NCBI GenBank assembly: GCA_964019695.1
Contig: OZ026531.1
Location: 10,072,593-10,136,592 of the forward strand
Direction of reading: 5' to 3'
Source of the DNA: Loripinus fragilis
Taxonomy: Eukaryota; Mollusca; Bivalvia; Lucinida; Lucinidae
DNA length: 64,000 nt
Shown: positions 48,601-60,600 of the stretch, piece after piece
Numbering within the stretch: the stretch's first letter is position 1
Layout: each line of letters begins with the position of its first letter
Made by a program: the position numbers and the translations under genes
The notes under the pieces: generated by a model
The model's database searches: none
Seen by the model: the letters and a program-made list of their open reading frames with translations, nothing else
What the model was told of the DNA's origin: nothing

Positions 48601-51600
48601 CACGAGTTTGATCCCGGCCCGGTCCCATACTTTCGTGGAGATTGATCATGAAATGATTTCTACGGTCATTCTTCTCCCTTTGGCTGATTCATTCAAGAAG
48701 GGTTGTTGTCAGTTACAAGCGAAAGTATATGCACAAAGTACTTGTTAACTGCTTGTTCAAGCTTGCCCAGGAAAAAGTGTGGCTAGGTTAACTGGCCATC
48801 CCGCCATGACCATAGCTGTTGACTTGGGACGTAAAGCAACAAAACAAACAAACAAACAAACAAATCTTTTAGAGAAATATTTTACATCACCTAAACCTTT
48901 AAAAAGCTAATCACAGCAAAATTTGTCTGCTTTTGTAGTCTGATGAAATGATATAGAGGCATTTTCGACAAACGGTGAAGTCCCAGTCCACACTGCCGGG
49001 CCGCGTAGCGCAGTCGGTAACGTGTCTGGCTACAAATGCGTGTCTGACTGCAGATCCAGGGTTCGCGAGTTCGATCCCGGTCCGGTCCCATACTTTCGTG
49101 GAGATTGATCATGAAATGATTTCTACGGTCATTCTCCTCCTTCCGCTGATTCATTCAAGAAGGGTTGTTGTCAGTTACAAGCCAAAGTATGTGCACGAAT
49201 TACTGGTTAACCGCTTGTTCAAGCCTGCCCAGGAAAAAATGTGGTTAGGTGAACTGACCGTCCCGCAATGACCATAGCTGTTGACTTGGGACGTAAAGCA
49301 ACAAAACAAACAAACAAAACCAGTCCACACTGTTTGCCTCTATACTTACTGTAGTCAAATAATGTGAGCAAATATATGCAACAGATAAACATAAGCAGAC
49401 ACTGAGATGGCATTTTCAGATTAGTTTTTTGCGGGCGTTTTAGGGTAAGGCCTAAATGAAATATATGTGTGGTTCCTGTTGCATGCCAACAAAATTTAGG
49501 GTAGGTAGGTAGGGAAATTATTAAATTTTGTCATAACATTTAAACAAAGAAAATAGTGACAAAATCTGAAAAAGTGCCCACTTTAGGTATTTTTTCTCCA
49601 AAGATCATTTTAATGTTTAGGGTAGGGTTGAAAAAATTAGGGTAGGTAGGCAACAGGAACCACACATATATTTCTTTTAAGCCTAAACACTTTTCCATTT
49701 TTCACAAACATTGCCATCTGCTCTCTCTTCTGCTTATGTCTATTGGTGGCCTTTATTGCAAACTTCATGGACCCAGATCAGACTGTTCCCCTTGGAGCAG
49801 TCTTATTAGGGTTTATGAGGTTTGCTTCATTGGAAAAAATAGTCTAGAGTGCATTTGAATATATGCAGCAGACAAAATAAGCAGATATTGTGGAGACAAA
49901 ATATCAGGCCAAACAAAAAATATTTGTGTGTTATTTACATAAAATTTTAAAATGGGGATGGTAGGTAGGAAAATATTTTTATTTTAAGTTTTTACATGGG
50001 AAAGATGGGAAACAATATGACCAAACTGGGAAATCCCATGGAAATCCCCTAAAAATGTTTAAAAAATTTAGGCTCAGGGGAAAAATATATGCACGGTTGG
50101 GTCATTATATATGACATGTAGCAGGATGGTGGTTAAGCTTGTAAGGGGAAAAGAAAGGGTTAAAGATGATTTTGTTAGTGTATCTAATGAAGAATATTTT
50201 AGTCATGTAGGGACATTTTTCTGAACTGAACCAGAACTAAACAGTGTGGATGGAGTGACTTACTCAAGGATACAATACCGTAGGGACTGGGATACAAGCC
50301 AAGGCTCTTTGGTATGCAGGGTTTGCACAGGCTTGAAAAGTACTTGAATTTAGAGGGCTTTCTTGAAAAGTCCTTGAAAATTAAATCTGCCATGAAAAGT
50401 ACTGGAAAATCACCCAAAAGCCTTGAAAAGTCCTTGAATTCTATTATTTTCTGCAGGACTTAGCACAGTTGATAGAGACCTAAATCAGAATTAAAATTAT
50501 TGTGCCTTTATTAAGGCACAACAATTTTATACTAATTCTCTAGTACTAATTTCTCCATTATCTCAGTCTAGCATTTCCGAAGTAGAATTTTAACACTTAA
50601 ATCTGTATTTTTCATAAACTTTAGTCCTTGAAAAACTGTAGGAAAGTATTTTAGAAGCCCTTGAAAAGTCCTTGAATTTTAATCAAACCTGCCTGTACAA
50701 ACCCTGGTACGATCTGGCACTCTGCCAACTGAGCTACTATTGCTTCCCTGTATTAGAAATGATATTGAAGGAATATTTGTCACCATTTATCCTCCTTTCT
50801 GCTGCGTGGTTGGGAGAGAGTTAGACATGGGATCAAAAGGACTCTAGTTTGAGACTTTCGGTGGCATTTTGTTATGTCTCTGAGCAAGACACTTTTTCCT
50901 CAGCTTGGTACTGGTTCATCCCAGGAAGACAGGGAAACGTCTAGACATGACTGAAATTTTTTTGACTGGGACGTAAAGCATCATCACAAAATCACCATTT
51001 TTCTTTACAGATCCTGACAGAATTTGCATACGACTTACATCAAGACCGGCTCTACACAGTGCTCAATGATGGTCGAGGTAATGTTTATATTCAGTATGGC
51101 TTGAACTGTTGGCCTCGTCACGAGAAAATCTAATTTATGTTTCATGCAGTCTGATCAGTTTCTTTGTTATTTGCTCCCTGCAAAGTATATCTTGTTGCAA
51201 AAAAGTGACGTTTTGGAAATAATTAATTTTCCGACCATATTTCTGACCATATACACCCCAAAATGAAAATTTTGAATACAGTTATCCCCTAAATGTGATC
51301 ACTCAAGTCATCAACAATTTGCTTTAAATGACAACACCTATATCACTGGACCAATTTTAAACAAACTTTATTGAAATATTAACTAAAAACAGACAACTCT
51401 TTAAAAACATGGCTGCAAGGGGCGTGGCCTTTCACATTTAAGTTAATTTTGTTGGATGTCTTCTATTCTGAATCTGCTGATAAAAAATCAAAATATATTG
51501 GCAGAAAATGTAAACTAGGTGACCATGTACATAGATAACTTAAATGAATATGATCTGTCAAAATATATGTTGCCAGAGGGGTTTGCCAGTTTCCAATAGA

Positions 51601-54600
51601 TACCTGTACAAGAAGAAACAAACTCAGTTGAGAGATCCAGGACATCTTGACCCTCTTGTATTTCAAACATTTGACTTTTACTTTGTAAACTATTTGGGCC
51701 TTACATGACAAAATCTGTCTTAGGGGTTTTCAAAAAAACGAGACTCAAACCAGTCTCCTCAGCTACAGAGACTAGCTAGAAAATTAAAAATTCGCTTGTA
51801 GCAAGTTTAAGATGTGATACTTTCCAAAACGTGAATAACAAAGGGGCTGATCAGACTGTGTGGATGCGCAGGCTGCTTTGCGCCTTTGTTTTTCGCCAAC
51901 CCCCGAAGCCTTTATTCACACGTTGAGGCCCATTTTATAAATGTGCTATTCTTACTGTTCTATTTAAACCTTTGCATGCTGGGTAATTTTTCATGCTTTT
52001 GTTGTTGTGTGTCGATTTTTTTTCAAAATTAAGTTTTTCAAAAAATTCTTTCGGGAACACTATCAGAGTGTCAAACGGTTTGGAGTCAGATCAGACAGGA
52101 CCAACATTCTGTTGGTCCTGATCTGGGTTCAAACTGTTTGCAAAGGTTATCAGCCAATGACAAAGGTTGCTGCCAGCAAGGAAAGAGTTACAGTAAAACC
52201 TGTCTTAAGTGACCAATCAAAAAGAGGACCAAAATTTGTTTTTAAGACTGATAATTGCTTAATGCTAGTGTTCAATATAGGAAATTTTTAAGGGGCAGGA
52301 GACAAAAATATTTCAATATTGCGCTTGTCCTGCAGGACGAGTGACTTGCAATTTTCACTCGTCCTGCAAACAGTCATGCACTTGTCCTTTAAAAGCACAT
52401 TAAATGAAGAATATAAGGGAGTGATATGTAATATTACTTTAAAAGTTCTTTATATTACTGCTAAAATGATATTTACCCAGTCAGCTTCATAACTGCATCC
52501 TATATACTGACAAGATTTCTCAGTCAATACTCTGAAAATGCTAGTTTCACTCACAGATTTTCACCCTCACCCTCGAGTAGTGCTTTGGGAAGAATTAATT
52601 GTCCTTTCTAGATTTGCTTGTAATTACGAGCAGACGAGTGGAATTTTTTTACCCTGAGGGGGTCATTTTTATTTGATTTCAGATGAAAATAAAACACTGT
52701 CCAATATTTCCCCATTGACTTAATGATAAAGATGGCCCACTCTAGCTTTAGCAAGGGACCATTTGATACAAAAGGGGCCAAAGGCCCCATTGCCCCCTCT
52801 AGATTGAATACTGTTAATGCAGGTCAAAAGTATTGCATTCTGCAATACTTTCGACCTTCAATAAGCTACCATTTGTCTTTCAGACCTTTGTTTTGTCTAT
52901 TTTTGAGTGGCCGCTTAAGACTGTAATAACTTTTATCATATGACGTTTGGCCTGGGAGTGAATTAGCACCATGTATTAAAGTGGATTAACCACTAGTGGT
53001 TTACAGATTTTCGGGAAACATTATGACGTCCATAACAGTTTAAGTGCACAATGACAAAAAAATCACATTTTAGCAAGAAATGAGATTTCAAAGTAATCTT
53101 TATGTCATATGATAAATAGAATCTAACATTTGTGCCCAATATTTCCCAACTGTTGCGAAAAAGAGATAAAATGCTCAGCAAGCCTCCCATCCTATCTCAT
53201 TTTTCCAACTCGTTTAAATTCAATAAAACATGAGCACTCTTATAAGATCCTCTATTTATTTGGCCCACTTGTTTCTATCTATTTTCTGTCTTTCTATGTG
53301 CTAATCTTTTCTGTTCATTCTACTATCTTGTCCTATTCTCTGGCTGTTTCTAGTTGTGATATATAACACTGATACAAATCCTTGTAAATGTGAAGAAATG
53401 TGGGTTCCTGCCTGTCAAGATGAGCAAGTTACTAATCTACTTCTAGTCACTGTGGTAAGATGATGGATAATAGGAACTATTTAGGCCAACCTTAACCTTT
53501 AAAGCGCCACCTATAATTTGCAGCAGACGACTATATAAAATTTTGCCGCTTTTCAAAAATAACAAATAAGGCATGATATTTCATGAGAATCGTCTGGTGG
53601 CAGACGATTCTCATGAAATAACATACCTTGTTTTTTTCTGAAAATATGGTAAAATGTTCTAAAATTTGTCATCTGCTGCATTTGTGATTGCCGCTTTAAG
53701 GGTTAAAAATATATGTGTTTCCCCTTACCTGACCCTGTTTTACCAGTATGGGTCGGTCAGTCAGAATTTTTTTTAACTTCTCAAATTGGATACCCATTAG
53801 ACTTAATTAATTGTATGAAGTAAAACCTGTCTTAAGATGCAACTCGATAAAAGACAAAAAATTGTTTGGTTTTTCAAGACAGATTATCGCATAATGCAGG
53901 TCAAAAGTATTGCAGAATGCTACCAGGAAGCATTCTGCAATTATTTCGACCTGCATTTAGTGCCCATTTGTCTTAGCGACCTTTAAGGCTTTGGTGTGTA
54001 TATCTTTGAGTGGCCGTTTTAGGCAGGTTTTACTGTATAGTCCTACTATAGGCAACAAAATTAAATACACAAACAATTTGCTAAGAAAACAGTGTTTACA
54101 TTGGATAATTCTAAGTTTGCTGAGAAATTAAAAAAAAAGTTCTTGACTGAAAATTGAAATAATTTTTTTTGAGTAGGGCCCTTTTTTCAGGGTTGGTCTG
54201 GTAAGGGGAGACAAATTAAATTATGAAAGTAAAATTGTGAATATTTTCTTATCCATCAGCTTTAACACGTGTTTTGGTGCTCAAAAGAACTGTCTCAACA
54301 AGCAGTTTCTTTTTAGTACTCACAACACATGCTCTGGTTGAGAAATGATAAAAAAATTGGCTAGTCACTCATTTGCTTATGTTCTTACATAGCCTATTTT
54401 GCAAACAATATGAACCCAGACCCTTTGGAGCAGTCTGATCAGGGCTCATATGGTATGCTTCTATGAAAAATTCTAGTTTGAAGTGCACTTGAATATATGC
54501 AGCAGACATACAAAGCAGACAACATTTTAAAGGCAAAAAATTGTGGCTGGGTAAGGGCTAACCCTTCAAGCGCCGATCACAACTGCAGCAGACGACAAAT

Positions 54601-57600
54601 TTTGCAACATCTTTCAAAATCTTCGAAAAAAAATAGGGTATGATATTTCATGAGAATCGTCTGCCAGCAGACGATTCTCATGAAATATCATGCCTTATTT
54701 AGGGAGTGCAGTGGCTCAGTGGTAGGGTGCTTGACTTGAGACGGAGGGGCCGCAGGTTCCAGCCTCACCAGAGTCGCTGCGTTGTGGTCCTTGAGCAAGA
54801 CACATTTATCCTAGCTTAGTACTGGTTCAACCCAGGAAGACCTGTCCCTGTTTAACTGAAAGATTGTTGATGGGACGTAAAGAATCAAATCAAACAAAAA
54901 TCAAATCATGCCTTATTTGTTATTTTTGAAAAAGTGGCAAAATTTGTTTGGTCGTCTGTTGCAAATTATAGGAAGCGCTTAAAGGGTTAAGCTGGCTCCT
55001 ATTTTGATCAAGATCATGAAGAAAAAGCTGACAGGCTCGTAAGGCATTGTTGTGAAAACGGGCCAGGGCTTGGGGTGAAATGCCACTATTACAGTTTACT
55101 CACTGGTTTATCTTCTATCTTCAAGGATAGCTCGCTGCAGGTCCGTAGTCCGCACAGGGAGGGGATAAAACACTGGGTCGTCAACCTCTGTATATTTATC
55201 AGACTATTCTGAAGATATCTGCTACACCACTGTGAGCTCTTCTCTGTATATAAATATGTGTCTGTACACCTCAAGGTCTGGTCGTCTTCTCTTCGATTAG
55301 CGGTTCATCTCGCACACTCCATATATTCAGCCACGTGCTCCTCGTGATAATACATAAACCTGGCAAACAGGTTAGCACTCTAAAGGCTTATGCAATCATG
55401 CGGCTGTCCTCATTTGCATACCGTATTACTACGCAATACTGGGAAAACCTGTCGGCACTACACTCCTCCCACTTTTATTATTTGAACTTTGCTGTATATG
55501 TATGAGCAAATCAATTAAATCAAACAGCTAGGGAGTTATTACTCACAGACAAACCTATTGCAGTTTGTACAATCTTCAGTGAGTATATTCCAGTCCTTTG
55601 TAGACCAGTTGTGGTCCTTTGTTGGCCAGTTGCGGTCCTTTGTAGACCAGTTGCAGTCCTTTGAGACCAGATGCGGCCCTTTGTAGACCAGATGCGGTCT
55701 TTTGTAGATCAGCTGCGATCCACTTTAGAAGAAGACAGTGTCCTTTCAGCACAGTATTTTCCAAAGCTTTATAAGCCAGTGTTTCTGCTGCTGCTGTACT
55801 AATTGGATTTGACTTAATTTGACTGCATGTGTGCCTCATCTATCCCAAAAGTAGTAATAACATGGAGTGTATAGTTCTGTTTCAAACGATATGTCCCACA
55901 TGGTCCATTGTTGTAAATTGAGATGTATGGGGAGGTATTCCAAGTAATCTTCCATAACGTAGGTGGAGAAATATCCCAAATCTCGCCAAGTCTCTTTCCA
56001 TACTAAAGAGCTGGGTAGCATCATTCTTGTATCTTCATTACTTGGAAGAGGAAATTCTTAGTAGAAATCATCTGAGCTCAATACCTCCTCCCTTGAGATG
56101 GAAATGCTGTCTAATCACTACGAGTCCTGGTGACATGGTTTTCTCTTGAGGACTTCCATAATCATTCAATATCCCAGCTGCGGGACATTATACATCGAGT
56201 GATTTGTGTGGCGTGCAGTATGGCGTAATCTGTGTGAAGAGACCTTCTGGTGCCCATCAGTACCCAAGAAATGTCCCGCCTGCGGGGCATTGTTTATGAT
56301 GAAGTTCAAAATGCTAAAAACCCCTAAAGCTGCTCCACTTCATACCGGAGATTATCTGTTTATAACAGCTCCAATACATGACAGTAAGGACTATGACTGT
56401 TTGTTACCGCCATTGTGAAAACCTCCCATGTATCCGGTCTTGGATAAAACAGCCTTGGCATTTTGCTTCTCCAGCGTAATAATCCAGCATGGCTAAATAC
56501 CACAATTCCATTTCACACACACACTAGTGTCACCAGCCACTGTGCCCGACTGCGGGTGAGGCTTCATCTGAGCACAAATATCCTGTCTCCCAGATGCAGG
56601 AGTCTGTTTCCTTGTACGGATCATAGAGACATGTCAAGGTCTACCATAATTTTTGGATAAGCACTTCCGACTGCGGAAGAGTTCTAAAGACCTCTCATCT
56701 CTCTCCCTACTTAATCTCTTCTTTTGACAAATCTTGTTGCACCTCCAGGGTCCCAGATGCGGGATGTCTCTGGATCACTACCTTCACTTGATGTGACCAT
56801 CACAGCTTTCTGGCAATAATTGATTAGGGTGCATGTATCCCCAACTATACCCTCAATAAAACTTGAGCCTTGAAGATGAAAATATTGTGTAAGCTCACTT
56901 CTTGCACACTTCAAAATGTCTTGAATATGCTCTGGTACTGCTGCATATTGGTCATCTAGTCCAGGTGGATAGCTTGTAGTAGGTTCAAGTGCTTGTATCT
57001 TCATCACATATAGTAATGCCGTTCTGAATTCTGGCTCTGTGTCAGATGGTGTATCGCAATGGCCTGTGGTGTTAATAACATGCAGAGTGTCTTCTATTGT
57101 GTTGTGGTATGCTGCTCCTGGAATCATGAACTTTGGTCCTAAATTGGACTTGCGTACAAAGGCTGGCATAACATTCTCCAAGCTACAAGTAACCATGACA
57201 ACAGAGTCTGGGGGAGTGACTCTCCTTTCTGCTATTTGCACTCTTGTCAAATTAACATTGAAACCTTTGACCACAAGGTATTCTCCAGCCATATGACAAT
57301 TTATCGTTGATAATATTCCTGGCCTTGGGTCCAACCTATTGAAAATCTAATTCCAAAGCACTACCGAATCTGCCGCTTCCTTTACACGTTGATCTTCTAA
57401 CTGAGCCAGTGCATGGTATACTGCACCTGATTTGACTTTGTCGATAGTGCTGACTAGTTCTTTTCCTGAAGATGTATCATCATAACTTTCTTGATGTGAA
57501 GTATCAACCTGCTGCGGTTGATAAATCCTTATATCCAGCTGCGGATATGGTTTGCAAGTCTGCTGTTGATTTGGTACATTCAACCAATGTGGAGATTGCT

Positions 57601-60600
57601 TATCTTGTCGATTGAAAGTGCTGACTAGTTCTTCTTTTGAAGTCTGATCATCAGAGCTTTCTTGACGTAAAGTGTCAACCCGCTGCGGTTGATAAGTCCT
57701 AATATTCCGCTGTAGATAATGTTTGCTTTGTTGCTGTATATAGAGTACCGTCTCCATCTGTAGATATTGCATAACATCTTTGCTGACAGCGCTGACTGGT
57801 CCTTTTCCTGAAGTTGGATCATCAGAACTTTCTTTGCATGAAGAATTAACCTGCTGCGGTTGAGAAGCCCTAATATCCAGCTGCAGATATGGTTTGTTAG
57901 TCTGGTCTTGATTTGATTCCTTCAACCCCTGTGGAGACTGCCTTGCATCTTGCCAATTGCTTGTGTTGTCTAGGTCTTCTATTGAAGTTGAGCTTTCTTG
58001 ATGTGAAGTATCAACCTGCTGCGGTTGAGAAGTCCTAATATCCAGATGCGGATATGGTTGGCCCGAACAATGCTGATTCTGTATATTATCTGACTGTGGA
58101 TAATTTGCTTCTGACGTAGCAACAGAGCTGTCTAGGCATGAAGTACCAACCACCTGCGGTTGATATTTGTTATTATCCAGCTGATGTTGATTCTGTACTT
58201 TCTCAGACTGTGTATACTGCATAGCTTGTGAAGTAGCAACAGAGCTGTCTTGGCATGAACTATCAACCAGTTGCGGTTGATGTTTGCTATTATCTGGCTG
58301 ATGTTCAATCTGTAAGTTCCCAGACTGTCGATACTGCATATCAGCTTGTTTTCGCATTTCCTTAATCTGATGGCTCTTTGTCTCTGACTGCACAAACTCC
58401 AGCTGCGGAGACTGTTTAACATTTTGCTGTTTTCTTTGAATGACCTTGGCCCTCAGCTGCGGAGACTGTTTCCCATTTTGCTGTACAATCCGTTTATTCT
58501 GTTGGCCCTTGGTCTCCAGCTGCGGAGATACAGCAATCCGTTTATTCTGTTGTCCCTTGGTCTCCAGCTGCGGAGATTGCATCACATTTCGATTTTTTGT
58601 TTGCCTAATCTTTTGGCCGTGCTTTACTGGGGCGAGGATCCGACCTACTTCTTCGTCCCGTTGGCTTTTGGCTGATTGTCTTTGAATCGAACAGCCCTCT
58701 CCCCTGGACCTCTTGATAGTCTAGACGGACATTCTTTAGCCATTTGTTGTGGGCTACCACAAGTAAAACAACTTGATCTTTGTAGTGCACCATTATCAAT
58801 TTCACACAGCATATTCTTGATCCCTGATGTAAGATCAGAGACGTTACTGCAAAGAGTTGACATTTCATTTGACACTTTGGACATTTGTCTAGCAACATCC
58901 GTTAATCCTTGAGTGCTAGTTCCCGACTGCGGAAACTCATTTCTTGGAATAAGACCTGAATCTGTCCTATGGATTGAAGAATATGGGCTAATGTTCTGTT
59001 TCGAATCAATAGTACTTTGTAAATAACCCTCACTCTGGTCCTCATCTTCATCTGAACAGGAATCTGTGTCATAGTCGTCATATGATTTGCATGTATATGC
59101 ATTAACTGGAGGATCAGATTTAGTTGCTTTTGATGATGGACGTCTCGATTTAGAGGTCTTGTTGATACATTGGAACCACTCCATTTTGTCCATGGCCTCT
59201 TCAAATGATTTTGGCTGCTGTATGCAGGCATGCTGTCCAGCTTCAAGATCTAGGCACCCCATGCAAAATCTTATTATGGCATGTCTCCTAATCCAGGCTT
59301 CAGATAAATCTTTATAAGCTTTGGCTGCCAATGTCAAAATCCTGTCAGCCCAATCACGTAAGGTTTCACCTTCATCCTGACATTCATTCTGGAAACGGGC
59401 TTGAAGGGTTTCTGGAAGCTCCTCCCTCTTGAACCTCTTCCCGAACTCTGACATCAGGTGCTTGTAAGACAAATCCTCATTCATATTACAGAGTAGAACA
59501 TAAAAATCAGCTGCTTTGCCTTTGAGTCCCCAAATCAGCATGTCTGTTTTCTTCTCATCAGTCCAACCTGCAGCAATTGCATAGCTCTCAAACGTTTGTT
59601 TAAATAAAGTCCAGTTAGTCTTCCCATCAAATACTAAATTTTTGGGTAATACTGGTGGCTTACTCGGTTCAGCTGTGTTTCGTCCACTAGGTTTCTGTCT
59701 CTGTATAGGGAACTGATTTGGTTGATATTGAGCTGTCGGTTGATGCTGGGCCATAGGTTGATACTGTGACATTGGTTGATACTGTGACATTGGTTGATAA
59801 TGTGACGTCGGTTGATACTGTGACATCGGTTGATGCTGTGAAGGATAACCCACCAGCTGCGGTGGATGCTGTACCTGTGCTTGGACAGGTGTAGCTTGCA
59901 ATGAACTCTGCTGTGGATCGCCACTGTACCCTGGTTGATATTTTCTTGCTGGTTGATACTGAGCTGTTTGTTGATAACCTACTTGATGTGGTGACGAAAA
60001 CCTCACCAGCTGCGGTGAAGGCTGTACCTGTGCTTGGACAGGTGTAGCTGGCAATGAACTCTGCTGTGGATCGCCATTGTACCCTGGTTGATAGTTTCTT
60101 GCTGGTTGATACTGAGCTGTTGGTTGATAACCTACTTGATGTGGTGACGAAAAGCTCACCAGCTGCGGTGGAAGCTGTGCCTGTGCTTGGACAGGTGTAG
60201 CTGGCCATGACATCTGTTGTGGATTGTCACTATACCTTCTGTTAGGTTGGTTATCATTCATAAAATATGGCAGGCCCTGTACAAAAGATTCCTGTTGGTG
60301 ATATGTAGGCAGACTGCTGCCTTTGGCGTGTACAGGCTGGTCTGTAAAATCTATGAGCTCTAGTAATCTTTTTGATGTCCTTAGTTTATGAATATCATGG
60401 ATATTTGCAGGTGTTATTGGGAAATTCTCCTCTCGAAACCGTACTATGTTTCTCGCTACTCTTGCACCCACTCCTGGAAGTTCCCTTAACTCATCCTCCC
60501 CAGCAAAATTGATTTGAACAGCTGACATGATTATAGAATGGTGAGCTTGGATGTCCACAAATATAACTGTTGCATTATATAAACAATGTATGTAGAGAGA

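Noticed and set aside
55048..55462. Host promoter or terminator at the LTR-like block
   Set aside because: The block recurs as a direct repeat at 61613-62016 with TSD, primer site and purine tract, so it is an LTR.
57340..58585. Aspartic protease motif suggested by repeated VDTS strings in ORF2
   Set aside because: VDTSHQ occurs several times within Q-rich repeats and lacks D-S/T-G with the flanking hydrophobic strands of a retroviral-type protease.
59687..60208. 173-codon - strand frame rich in S, T and A opposite gag repeats
   Set aside because: Alternate frame of the Gag Q-rich repeat; regularity comes from the repeat, not from a second protein.
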